Source: Gammaproteobacteria bacterium
GTDB taxonomy: Bacteria; Pseudomonadota; Gammaproteobacteria; Xanthomonadales; Marinicellaceae
Assembly (NCBI GenBank): GCA_030426065.1
Contig: JAUHZH010000039.1
Location: forward strand, 1-10,275
Reading direction: 5' to 3'
DNA: 10,275 bases
The position numbers and the translations under genes were made by a program. Every line of letters starts with the position of its first letter. Positions within the stretch are counted from its first letter, which is position 1. This document shows positions 1-7,610 of the stretch, piece by piece. The notes under the pieces are model-generated. The model had not been told where the DNA came from, made no database searches, and saw only the letters and a program-made list of their open reading frames with translations.

Positions 1-1631
1 TGATCTCGAATGCCGTTAAATTCACTTCGGATGTCTCTTTCTCATACAAAGACTGGGGTGCGTTTGTTCGCATGACGGGATTTTATGACTTTGAAAATGC
101 CGACAACGACCGCTTGTCAGATGTGGCCAAAGAGTTCGTGGGAGAGCGATTCCGTTTGTTGGATGCTTATGTTTATAAAGACTTTTCCATTGGAGAGCGA
201 TACGGTTCGGTCCGACTGGGCCGACAAGTGGTCTCTTGGGGTGAGTCAACCTTCATCCAACAAGGCATCAATGTCATCAACCCAGTTGATGTGTCCAAGA
301 TTCGTGTGGCGGGCGCTGAGCTGAAAGAAGCCTTTTTGCCGATTGACATGGTGTCATTCAATTTTGACTTGACCCAGAATTTGTCAATGGAAGCGGTTTA
401 TATGTTTGAGTTTGAGCAAACCGACCCAGATCCAGCAGGCACCTATTTCAGTAACAATGATTTCGCCACGCCTGGTTCTGAATATGTGGCTTTGGGTTTT
501 GGTATCATTCCTGAACTGAGCAACATCGCAGGCTTTTTTAATGTTCCAGGAGCAGAAGGCTTGGTCAGTAACATTGCCAGATTCAATGTGCCTCGAACAG
601 TGGGTCCGGGAGCCAGCGATGACGGTCAATTTGGATTGGCTTTGCGTTATTACTCAGAAGAGTTGAACAGCACAGAATTTGGCTTGTATTATTTGAATTA
701 CCATTCTCGACTGCCTGTTTTGAGTGGCATTGCTGTAGGGAATCCATATGCGCCGCTGGCACCGACTTTAGCGGAATTGGATTTGCCATCGTACTTGACA
801 GATCCAACTTCACCCTATTATGCCTTTGGTCCAACATCACCCAATTCGGCGACTTATTTCACCGAGTATCCTGAAGACATCAACCTGTTTGGTTTGAGTT
901 TCAACACCACGATCAATGCCTTGGGTGTGTCTTTACAGGGTGAGTTGAGTTACCGAGACAATGTGCCTCTGCAATTCGATGATGTTGAATTGTTGTTTGC
1001 GGCCTTGTCACCTTTGAATGCTGCGATTCCAGCAGAATACGATCGATTCATTTCTCAATTGGGTCAATTTGAACCGCAAGATTACATCCGTGGCTGGGAA
1101 CGACATGAGGTGTCTCAGTTGCAATTCACTGCCACCAAGTTGTTTGGTCCCAATGACTTTTTTGGTACCGATCAAATCGTTTTGCTGGGTGAAGTGGGTT
1201 TCACCAATGTGTGGGACATGCCTGCACCTGAAGTGTTGCGTTACCAAGGTCCAGGCACCGATGTGGGTGGTGGTCCAAGCACCCTGACTGGTGGCTCAAG
1301 CCGCAACCCTGTGACTGAAGCACGTGAACATTTCGCCACTCCATTTTCATGGGGCTACCGTTTGATCACACGTTTTGATTACAACAATGCCTTTGGAACG
1401 GCTTGGAACCTGTCACCACGTTTGGGTTTCAATCACGACGTCAACGGCACCACACCAGGACCCGGTGGTAACTTCATTGAAGACCGCAAAACCGTGACCA
1501 TTGGCGTCACAGCCACCTACTTGGAAAAATGGAGCGTTGACATCAGTCACACCCGTTTTTCAGGTGCTGGTATACAAAACCAGTTGTTTGACCGCGACTT
1601 CGCGTCAATCAACGTGAAATATTCATTCTAA
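1..1631 (+). CDS. DUF1302 family outer-membrane beta-barrel protein, 5' end outside window
   Basis: The reading frame is open from the first complete codon at position 3, so the ATG at 72 is an internal methionine and the gene begins left of the window. About 542 C-terminal residues are visible. I recognise DUF1302 from the GRQVVSWGEST segment (about 217-250), the following run GINVINPVDVSK (about 264-300), an acidic stretch ending in GTYFSNNDF (about 439-463), and many alternating hydrophobic/polar strands. The chain ends in a beta strand with terminal phenylalanine (VKYSF), the usual signal for BAM-dependent outer-membrane insertion. Family members are about 600 residues or more, so roughly the signal peptide and first strands are missing. 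The DUF1329 gene follows after 14 bp, a pairing seen repeatedly in Gammaproteobacteria. The biochemical function of the family is not established; a porin-like or hydrophobic-compound channel role is inference from the barrel character and from the neighbouring transporter. Confidence 0.93.
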   Translation, partial: ISNAVKFTSDVSFSYKDWGAFVRMTGFYDFENADNDRLSDVAKEFVGERFRLLDAYVYKDFSIGERYGSVRLGRQVVSWGESTFIQQGINVINPVDVSKIRVAGAELKEAFLPIDMVSFNFDLTQNLSMEAVYMFEFEQTDPDPAGTYFSNNDFATPGSEYVALGFGIIPELSNIAGFFNVPGAEGLVSNIARFNVPRTVGPGASDDGQFGLALRYYSEELNSTEFGLYYLNYHSRLPVLSGIAVGNPYAPLAPTLAELDLPSYLTDPTSPYYAFGPTSPNSATYFTEYPEDINLFGLSFNTTINALGVSLQGELSYRDNVPLQFDDVELLFAALSPLNAAIPAEYDRFISQLGQFEPQDYIRGWERHEVSQLQFTATKLFGPNDFFGTDQIVLLGEVGFTNVWDMPAPEVLRYQGPGTDVGGGPSTLTGGSSRNPVTEAREHFATPFSWGYRLITRFDYNNAFGTAWNLSPRLGFNHDVNGTTPGPGGNFIEDRKTVTIGVTATYLEKWSVDISHTRFSGAGIQNQLFDRDFASINVKYSF

Positions 1632-1645
1632 TTGGGGACAGACAT

Positions 1646-3007
1646 ATGAAATCATTGAAAAAAACCTTACTGGCTGCATGGGTCGGCTTGGCGGTGGTGG
1701 GTTCAGCTCAGGCTGGCCCCAAACCTGATCAAGTGGATCGATTGGACAAGGACTTGACACCGATGGGTTCCATCCGGGCAGGTAATGAAGCAGGCACCAT
1801 CCCGGCTTGGACTGGTGGAATCACTGAGGCTGTGGCTGGGTACCAAGTGGGCGACCACCACCCAGACCCATTTGCGGCTGATCAGATTTTGTTCACCATC
1901 GATGCCAACAATTACACCCAACATGCAGACCAATTGACAGTGGGTCAGAAAGCCATGTTTGCTCGCTATCCGGAAACTTTCAAAATGCACGTTTATCCAA
2001 CGCGGCGTTCGGCTTCGTTCCCACAACGGATTTACGACAAAACCAAAGAAAACGGTCGCACTGGTAAATTAACCCCTGACGGTGAAGGCGTGGCCAATGT
2101 GGCTGAAGGCTTTCCATTTCCGTTTCCGGAAAATGCCTATGAGTTGATTTTGAACCACAAACTGAAATACAAAGGTTCAGGTGGTGTTCGATACAACAAT
2201 CAAGTGGCGCCGACATCTCGTGGCCAATACACTTTGGTGCGGTTGCGTGAAGAACTCTATGGTAAATATTATGTGGAAGGCAACACCGTAGAAGACATCA
2301 ACAACATCCTGTTGTACTTCTACCAAGTAGTTGAATCCCCAGCGCGCCTGGCCGGTAGGGTGCTGTTGGTTCATGAAACCATGAATCAGCAAGAAACCCC
2401 AAGACAAGCATGGATTTATAATCCAGGTCAACGCCGTGTTCGCCGTGCACCCAATGTGGCTTATGACAACCCAGGAACCGCTTCTGATGGTTTGCGGACC
2501 AATGACATGACCGACATGTTCAATGGTGCCATGGACCGCTTCACTTGGGAATGGACAGGCACCAAAGAAATGTACGTGCCTTACAACTCATACAAAGCAC
2601 ACAGTGCCGACTCCAAGATTGAAGACATGGTTAAGCCTGGTCACTTGGATCCAGATTACATGCGCTATGAATTGCATCGTGTTCATGTGATTGAAGCCAA
2701 TTTGCGTGATGGATTCCGTCACATCAACTCTCGTCGGACTTTCTATTTGGATGAGGACAGCTACCAAATTTTGGTGACTGACCATTACGACAAACGCGGC
2801 GAATTATGGCGTTATTCTGAAGCACACAGCATCAATTACTACGAAATTCCATTGTTCTGGAGCACCGTAGAAACCCACCATGATTTGCAATCGGGTCGTT
2901 ATGTGGCTGTGGGCTTGGACAACCAAGATCAGGTGAACACCTTCAATTCTCCTTTGAGTGAGTCCAGCTACACACCGGCTGCTTTGCGTAAACGCGGCAG
3001 AAGGTAA
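1646..3007 (+). CDS. DUF1329 family periplasmic protein (LolA-like fold proposed)
   Basis: This is a complete 453-residue protein, the normal length for DUF1329. Residues 1-23 form a Sec signal peptide (MKSLKK, a hydrophobic core, then AQA before the predicted cut), so the mature protein should be periplasmic. Family hallmarks are DLTPMGSIRAGNEAGTIPAW after the signal, LLVHETMNQ (about residues 241-249), RRVRRAPNVAYDNPGTASDG (about 262-282), DMFNGAMDRF (about 290-299) and RRTFYLDED (about 364-372). The start is backed by a GGGGA ribosome site at 1634-1638, 7 nt upstream. It sits 14 bp after the DUF1302 gene and is followed by a terminator, so the two probably form one transcript. Family members have been related to LolA-type half-barrels that hold lipid or lipoprotein acyl chains. 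By analogy this protein may ferry a hydrophobic ligand between the inner-membrane RND pump and the outer-membrane barrel, but that role is inferred. Confidence 0.95.
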   Translation: MKSLKKTLLAAWVGLAVVGSAQAGPKPDQVDRLDKDLTPMGSIRAGNEAGTIPAWTGGITEAVAGYQVGDHHPDPFAADQILFTIDANNYTQHADQLTVGQKAMFARYPETFKMHVYPTRRSASFPQRIYDKTKENGRTGKLTPDGEGVANVAEGFPFPFPENAYELILNHKLKYKGSGGVRYNNQVAPTSRGQYTLVRLREELYGKYYVEGNTVEDINNILLYFYQVVESPARLAGRVLLVHETMNQQETPRQAWIYNPGQRRVRRAPNVAYDNPGTASDGLRTNDMTDMFNGAMDRFTWEWTGTKEMYVPYNSYKAHSADSKIEDMVKPGHLDPDYMRYELHRVHVIEANLRDGFRHINSRRTFYLDEDSYQILVTDHYDKRGELWRYSEAHSINYYEIPLFWSTVETHHDLQSGRYVAVGLDNQDQVNTFNSPLSESSYTPAALRKRGRR

Positions 3008-3037
3008 TACAAGGTGACATCACCTGCATGAATCAAT

Positions 3038-3067
3038 GGCCGTGGGTTAACGCTCATGGCCTTTTTT
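3038..3067 (+). terminator. Rho-independent terminator after the DUF1302-DUF1329 unit
   Basis: A 9-bp stem (3038-3046 with 3053-3061, two G-U pairs, GGCC at the base) closes a 6-nt loop and is followed at once by six T (3062-3067). It lies 31 bp after the DUF1329 stop and separates that pair from the propeller/RND pair, so the two pairs are probably transcribed separately or with partial read-through. Confidence 0.8.
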
Positions 3068-3071
3068 GTTC

Positions 3072-3077
3072 TATAAA
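3072..3077 (+). promoter_or_regulatory. Possible -10 box (TATAAA) for the propeller-RND unit
   Basis: TATAAA lies directly after the terminator T-run and 12 bp before the ATG at 3090. The only candidate -35 is TTAACG at 3047-3052, inside the terminator loop, with a long 19-bp spacer. If used, transcription would begin about 5 nt before the ATG, and there is no clear Shine-Dalgarno, so translation would be almost leaderless. This is a weak call: A/T-rich DNA after a terminator often resembles a -10 box. Confidence 0.3.
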
Positions 3078-3089
3078 GAAAAAAACCAT

Positions 3090-3990
3090 ATGAAAAAAAT
3101 AATGATAATGAGTTTGTTTTTTGCCGTCGCGGCTTGGGCCAATGAGACTGCAGAAATCAAAAAGTTGGCTGCAGAGTCTTTGTTGTTATCCATCAGTCCG
3201 ACTGAAGCTGGGTATGTGGCCGTGGGAGAGCGTGGCCATGTGTTGATCAGTCAAGACAGCGGCCAAACATGGGCCCAAGCCGAAGACGTGCCCACACGCG
3301 CCACATTGACCAAAGTGGCGGTGCAAGGAAACAAGATTTGGGCTGTTGGCCACGACACCACCATCATCCACAGCGCCGATGCGGGGGAAACATGGGAATT
3401 GCAATTTGAAGACGCACCCAGGGAAGTTCCCTTGTTATCGGTTAAATTCTTTTCTGAAACGGAAGGCTTTGCCATTGGTGCCTATGGCACGCTGATGCAC
3501 ACCACCGATGGAGGCGCAGAGTGGAGTGATGATTTGATATCTGAAGAATTGGATTACCATCTGAATGACGTCGACCAGACCGAAGCAGGGACATTGATTG
3601 TGGCTGCTGAAGCCGGTTATATGTTCCGCTCCGAAGACCAAGGTGCCACTTGGCAAGAAGTGGAATTGCCTTACCCTGGTGCGGTCCATGGGTGCTGAAG
3701 TGGTGGCTTTTGGCTTGCGAGGACATGTGCTGAGGTCACAAGATGAAGGTGTGACATGGGAAGAAATCAGCCACGACGGACAAGACAATTTGTTTGGTGC
3801 CACGCAGGTCAATGACGATGTGTTGTTGCTGTTCGGTGCCAACGGGGCACAATTGCGCTACCACAATGGGCAAATCACTGCTCTCAAAGACCAAGTCAGT
3901 GGTGATGATTATGCCGCTGGTGTCCGTTCTGGCAGTGATTTGATTCTGGTCGGAGAAGCCGGCATCACCCACCAATCCATGTACCAATAA
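3090..3990 (+). pseudogene. YCF48/BNR-type beta-propeller protein, frameshifted near position 3690
   Basis: This encodes an exported propeller protein of the YCF48 (photosystem II assembly factor HCF136-like) superfamily, here of the non-photosynthetic kind that accompanies RND transporters. The signal peptide is residues 1-17 (MKKIMIM, ending AWA). Repeats of the form G-x-x-G-x(5)-S/T-x-D-x-G-x-x-W appear as GERGHVLISQDSGQTW, GHDTTIIHSADAGETW, GAYGTLMHTTDGGAEW and GEAGYMFRSEDQGATW, and the run AAESLLL is typical of the subfamily. The first frame ends at a TGA (3696-3698) after PYPGAVHGC. The remainder continues in the +1 frame with GLRGHVLRSQDEGVTW and runs to TAA at 3988-3990. The break therefore falls between two halves of one protein, at about 3686-3700, and about five residues typical of the family are missing there. 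It may be a true pseudogene or a sequencing/assembly error. The start at ATG 3090 was chosen because it begins the signal peptide. The RND gene follows 9 bp later. Confidence 0.85.
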
Positions 3991-3994
3991 GGAG
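3988..3994 (+). promoter_or_regulatory. Ribosome binding site of the RND gene, overlapping the propeller stop codon
   Basis: TAAGGAG is a strong Shine-Dalgarno 5 nt before the ATG at 4000, and its first three bases are the stop codon of the downstream propeller frame. This suggests translational coupling: ribosomes finishing the propeller gene would reach the RND start. The frameshift upstream would remove most of that coupling, since ribosomes would stop at 3698 instead. Confidence 0.75.
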
Positions 3995-3999
3995 CTGTT

Positions 4000-6372
4000 A
4001 TGACAGAAAACACATCTCGTTTTGCCAAAGCTTGTGAAGGCATTCTGTTTGGCAGCAAAAAAATCATCCTGTTATTGATTGTTGCCATCACTGGTTACAT
4101 GGCCTATATGGCCAGCCAGCTGCAAGTCGATGCTGGATTCAAAAAACAACTGCCTTTGGACCACGAATACATGCAAACATTTTTGCAGTATGAGGAAGAT
4201 TTCGGTGGTGCCAATCGGGTGCTGGTGGCTCTGGTTGATGAAAGTGGAGACATGTTCAACGACCAGTTTTTCAAAAAGTTGGAAAAGGTCACTGATCAGG
4301 TGTTCTTCATTCCTGGTGTCAGCCGGGCCAGTGTCAAATCAATTTTCACGCCGAACGTGCGATTCGTTGAGGTGGTTGAAGATGGTTTTGCCGGCGGTAA
4401 TGTGATCCCTTCAGATTTTGCACCCAGTCCAGAATCTTATGAAACGGTACGAGCCAACATCGTCAAAGCAGGTGTGCTTGGCCGCTTGGTGGCGGAAAAT
4501 TTCAACGGTGCCATGGTGTGGGCAGACTTGTTGGAAAACGACCCGCAAACAGGTGAGAAAATAGATTACAACGCCATCGCGCAACAGCTGGAAAAAATCA
4601 GGACCGATTATGAAGGTGAAGGCCAAACCATCCACATCATTGGTTTTGCCAAAATCGTTGGCGACATTTCTGAAGGCGCGGTATCGGTTCTGTACTTCTT
4701 TGCTTTGGCCATTTTCATTACAGCCATTTTGTTGTTCTTGTATTCGAAACATTGGAAACTGACTTTGTACCCCATTTTGTGCTCCATCACCGCAGTGATC
4801 TGGCAGTTGGGGTTTTTGAAAATACTGGGCATGGGCATCGATCCCATGAACATACTGACGCCATTTCTGGTCTTTGCCATAGGGGTCAGTCATGGTGTGC
4901 AGATGATTTCTGGGTGGACTGATCAGTTGATTCATCAAGGCGGTCAGCATGATGCCAATCGGGCTGCACGTGGTGCATTCTGCGCATTGTTGGCCCCTGG
5001 CGTGATTGCTTTGTTGTCAGACACCATCGGTTTTGCCACCATCTATTTCATCAACATCCGCATCATTCAAGAGCTGGCCATCACAGCCACCATCGGTGTG
5101 GCTTTGATCATCATCACTAACTTGGTGCTGTTGCCCTTGTTGCTGTCTGGTATCAAGATGAAAAACTTTGAAGGATTTTGTACCAAATGTGAACGCAAAT
5201 CACAGCAAGGTGGTATTTGGCACAGTGTGGCTGGTTTCGCCAAAAATCCATTGGCCGGTGTGACTGTTGTGGTTGCCGTTGTGTTGTTCGGTTTTGCTTA
5301 CATCAAAGGCCAGGAAATGCAAATCGGAGATTCACAAGCCGGCGTACCTGAGTTGCGCCCAGATGCCAGATACAATCAGGATGCACACACCATCAGCAGT
5401 GAATTTTCATTGGGCGTGGACATGATCAATGTGATTGCAGAAACCACAGCCAATGCCTGTACCGAGAATTATGGTGCGATGGAAAACATCGACCGTTTTG
5501 CCTGGCACATGTCAAATGTTGAAGGTGTTCAAAAAGTACTGACCTTGTCTCAAATAGCCAAAATCATCACAGCAGGCTGGAATGAAGGGAACATCAAATG
5601 GCGAGCTTTGTCGAGGAACAATTACGTGATGAGGCAATCACTCTCAGGCATCGATACGGACACCGGATTGTTGAACCGTGATTGCAGTGCCATGCCAGTG
5701 ACCATATTCACAGAAGACCACAAAGCCACCACCATCAACAACGTTGTGGCTGCTGTGAAGGCATATCAAGCAGACAACCCTGCAGAAATGGATGAAGAGG
5801 GTAACCTCAAACCTGGACAAGTTAAATTCCGTCTGGCCACGGGTAACGCCGGCGTGATGGCAGCCACCAATGATGTGGTCAAAGGCGCGCAAATGCCGAT
5901 GCTGTTCATGGTTTATGGTGCCATCATATTGCTGTGTTTGATCACTTTCAGGTCATTCGCAGGCACCATCAGCATTGTTCTGCCACTGTTCCTGGTATCA
6001 ACTTTGGCCTATGCTCTGATGGCTGTCTTGGGCATTGGTTTGAAGGTCAACACGTTGCCTGTGGTGGCATTGGGTGTTGGTATCGGTGTCGATTACGGCA
6101 TTTACATCTTTTCAAAACTCCAAACCTTGTTGAGACAAGGAGCCAGCTTGTTTGATGCTTACAAGGAAACCTTGCAATTGACCGGTAAAGCGGTGTTGTT
6201 TACAGCATTGACTTTGGGTATCGGTGTCGGAACCTGGTTATTCAGTGACTTGAAATTCCAAGCCGACATGGGGATCTTGTTGTCATTCATGTTCATTTTG
6301 AATATGGTGGGCGCGCTGTTGTTGTTGCCTGCCTTGGCCTACTGGCTGATGCCCAAAAAAGCTGCCGCTTGA
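4000..6372 (+). CDS. RND/MMPL superfamily inner-membrane transporter
   Basis: This 790-residue protein has the classic duplicated RND layout. TM1 is at about 21-40, then a periplasmic loop (about 45-225) and TM2-TM6 (about 227-384). TM7 is at about 417-436, then a second periplasmic loop (about 437-630) and TM8-TM12 (about 632-783). The second half carries GVGIGVDYG (692-700), the MMPL-type motif whose Asp698-Tyr699 pair is the expected proton-relay site in TM10. The matching place in TM4 reads AIGVSHG with His298 instead of an acid. The second periplasmic loop holds only two cysteines, Cys487 and Cys562 (the latter in GLLNRDCSAMP), a plausible disulfide. A CxxC pair (Cys394, Cys397) lies in the cytoplasmic linker between halves. 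The family is close to MMPL/HpnN-type lipid and hopanoid exporters. Together with the DUF1302, DUF1329 and propeller genes, the likely role is proton-driven movement of a hydrophobic compound across the envelope; the substrate cannot be read from sequence. Confidence 0.92.
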   Translation: MTENTSRFAKACEGILFGSKKIILLLIVAITGYMAYMASQLQVDAGFKKQLPLDHEYMQTFLQYEEDFGGANRVLVALVDESGDMFNDQFFKKLEKVTDQVFFIPGVSRASVKSIFTPNVRFVEVVEDGFAGGNVIPSDFAPSPESYETVRANIVKAGVLGRLVAENFNGAMVWADLLENDPQTGEKIDYNAIAQQLEKIRTDYEGEGQTIHIIGFAKIVGDISEGAVSVLYFFALAIFITAILLFLYSKHWKLTLYPILCSITAVIWQLGFLKILGMGIDPMNILTPFLVFAIGVSHGVQMISGWTDQLIHQGGQHDANRAARGAFCALLAPGVIALLSDTIGFATIYFINIRIIQELAITATIGVALIIITNLVLLPLLLSGIKMKNFEGFCTKCERKSQQGGIWHSVAGFAKNPLAGVTVVVAVVLFGFAYIKGQEMQIGDSQAGVPELRPDARYNQDAHTISSEFSLGVDMINVIAETTANACTENYGAMENIDRFAWHMSNVEGVQKVLTLSQIAKIITAGWNEGNIKWRALSRNNYVMRQSLSGIDTDTGLLNRDCSAMPVTIFTEDHKATTINNVVAAVKAYQADNPAEMDEEGNLKPGQVKFRLATGNAGVMAATNDVVKGAQMPMLFMVYGAIILLCLITFRSFAGTISIVLPLFLVSTLAYALMAVLGIGLKVNTLPVVALGVGIGVDYGIYIFSKLQTLLRQGASLFDAYKETLQLTGKAVLFTALTLGIGVGTWLFSDLKFQADMGILLSFMFILNMVGALLLLPALAYWLMPKKAAA

Positions 6373-6385
6373 CGGTTTGATTGGC

Positions 6386-6391
6386 TATAAT
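6386..6391 (+). promoter_or_regulatory. Possible -10 box (TATAAT) for gspL
   Basis: This is a perfect TATAAT 14 bp after the RND stop codon. Six to eight bases downstream would put the start of transcription at about 6397-6399, at the 5' side of the terminator stem, so the gspL leader would open with that hairpin. No good -35 is present: TTGACG at 6369-6374 is only 11 bp away. gspL needs some promoter here because a strong terminator separates it from the RND gene. Moderate to low confidence. Confidence 0.4.
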
Positions 6392-6430
6392 AAAAAGCCC
6401 CTCCTGAGTGACTCAGGCCGGGGCTTTTTT
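6392..6430. terminator. Strong, probably bidirectional rho-independent terminator
   Basis: A long stem is formed by AAAAAGCCCC (6392-6401) with GGGGC and a T-run (6420-6430). It is extended inward, after a small asymmetric internal loop, by CCTGAG (6403-6408) pairing with CTCAGG (6412-6417). The A-run on one side and T-run on the other give it terminator form in both directions. It ends the propeller-RND unit and overlaps the presumed 5' leader of gspL. Confidence 0.9.
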
Positions 6431-6446
6431 ATTGGGACATTTGAAA

Positions 6447-7610
6447 GTGCAGCACATCATCAAACTAGATTCATCCGGCCAACCCTGTCTGTTGTACCGT
6501 TGTGATTTGGATTCCAAACAATGCCAAACCCAGGACTTGCACGGTTGGGCATCGGTGCCGCAATCTCATGAGTGCCATTTGTTGTTACCCGCTGCCTGGG
6601 TTTATCACACCCAAGCTGCGGTGCCATCAACCCATACTGAAGTGTTGCGCCAATCCGTGCCATTCGCCATTGAAGAAGAATTGAGCAATGACTTACATGA
6701 CAACCACGTGGCTTTTGCCGCCATAGGCCCAACCCAACAAGCTGTGGCCGTGGTCAGCCGACAACACATGGATGATTTGAAAGTCGAAGTTCAAAAGCAC
6801 CGTTTGAAAATCGTGGGCATGTTCAGTTGGGCTGACTTTTGCCCAAGGTCAGAAGCACTGATGCATGTCATGTTTGATGACCAACAGGCAGTTTTGCGGT
6901 TGGGTTCAGAGGATGTGATGGTTGTGTCGTTGAGCGAACTGGAGAATACGGTTGGTGTATTTGGTGAACCTTGGCAAGAGGTCAGAACCAACCGATCATC
7001 ACACAACATGGAAGGCAAGCGCCTGTTACCTCCATTCAACTTGGTTGACTGTGTGGCGGCATTGGGTGATGTTTCTTCCGTTAATTTATTGCCCAAGCAA
7101 TGGTTGAGTGATGAAGACAAGACAGCCAAGCAATCGATAAAAAAAATGGTGGTGGTTGCGGCGCTGTTGCTGCTCAGTTGGATCGGTATCACCGTTCATC
7201 AAAATCACCAGCTGAACAATCAAATTGAATCCATCAAAGCGAAACAATTGGACGCTTTGAAAAGCGTGTTTTCTGATGTCGGCGGCACGGAGTTGCTTGA
7301 TCCCTACGGTGCCTGGCAATCCAGGCTCAAAAGCATGAATCAAGACAATGACACCACCCATTCTCCACTGACCGCTTCTGTCCATGCATTGGGACAAGTC
7401 ATGAACCGATTGCGCAGTCAAATCGATTTGCGAAATTTGCGCTTGGTCGATCGTCGCCTGGAATTGTCCATTTCAGCTGAAAGCTTGACCCTGATCAATC
7501 GGTTCCAACAGCAATTACAAACGGCGGCTCCCAATTTCAAAGTCAGGGTTGGCGTCAATGAACAAGACCAAGGTCGTTTCAATTCAGTCATCACCATGGA
7601 GTTGCTATGA
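6447..7610 (+). CDS. gspL: Type II secretion system protein GspL
   Basis: This is the inner-membrane platform protein that binds the ATPase GspE in the cytoplasm and GspM in the periplasm. With the GTG at 6447 it has 387 residues, a normal GspL length. The N-terminal cytoplasmic actin-like part begins MQHIIKLDSS and carries the family run VLRQSVPFAIEEELSND (about 72-88) followed by VAVVSRQHMDDL (about 109-120). A single membrane segment lies at about 234-252 (MVVVAALLLLSWIGI), preceded by VNLLPKQW, also typical. The C-terminal periplasmic ferredoxin-like domain covers about 310-387. The start is uncertain: TTG 6441 would add two residues, and the frame stays open back to GTG 6408 inside the terminator. 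I prefer 6447 because GGGA at 6434-6437 lies 9 nt upstream and the protein then begins just before its first beta strand. The stop overlaps gspM by 4 bp. No gspK precedes it. Confidence 0.9.
   Translation: MQHIIKLDSSGQPCLLYRCDLDSKQCQTQDLHGWASVPQSHECHLLLPAAWVYHTQAAVPSTHTEVLRQSVPFAIEEELSNDLHDNHVAFAAIGPTQQAVAVVSRQHMDDLKVEVQKHRLKIVGMFSWADFCPRSEALMHVMFDDQQAVLRLGSEDVMVVSLSELENTVGVFGEPWQEVRTNRSSHNMEGKRLLPPFNLVDCVAALGDVSSVNLLPKQWLSDEDKTAKQSIKKMVVVAALLLLSWIGITVHQNHQLNNQIESIKAKQLDALKSVFSDVGGTELLDPYGAWQSRLKSMNQDNDTTHSPLTASVHALGQVMNRLRSQIDLRNLRLVDRRLELSISAESLTLINRFQQQLQTAAPNFKVRVGVNEQDQGRFNSVITMELL

Noticed and set aside
72..1631. Treating ATG 72 as the start of the DUF1302 gene
   Set aside because: The frame is open to the window edge and the residues before 72 (KFTSDVSFSYKDWGAFV) are family-typical, so the gene is simply cut by the window.
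3066..3089. TTG 3066 as start of the propeller gene
   Set aside because: It lies in the terminator T-run and would put charged residues ahead of a clear signal peptide beginning at ATG 3090.
3684..3702. Programmed +1 frameshift at TGA
   Set aside because: There is no slippery codon like CUU before the TGA and no upstream Shine-Dalgarno at the right distance. Residues also appear to be missing relative to the family, which a simple +1 shift would not explain.
3598..3990. A separate 130-residue gene
   Set aside because: Its first 30 or so residues are an off-frame reading of the propeller gene, and the rest is that protein's own C-terminal repeats.
4411..4950. Long antisense frame (179 codons) opposite the RND gene
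   Set aside because: It is a shadow of a strongly coding strand with no domain, ribosome site or signal of its own. The other antisense frames in 384-840, 1703-2431, 3435-3842 and 6460-7421 fail for the same reason.
6408..6446. GTG 6408 or TTG 6432/6441 as the gspL start
   Set aside because: 6408 lies inside the terminator stem and 6432 in its T-run; 6441 leaves only 3 nt to the ribosome site. 6441 is still possible.
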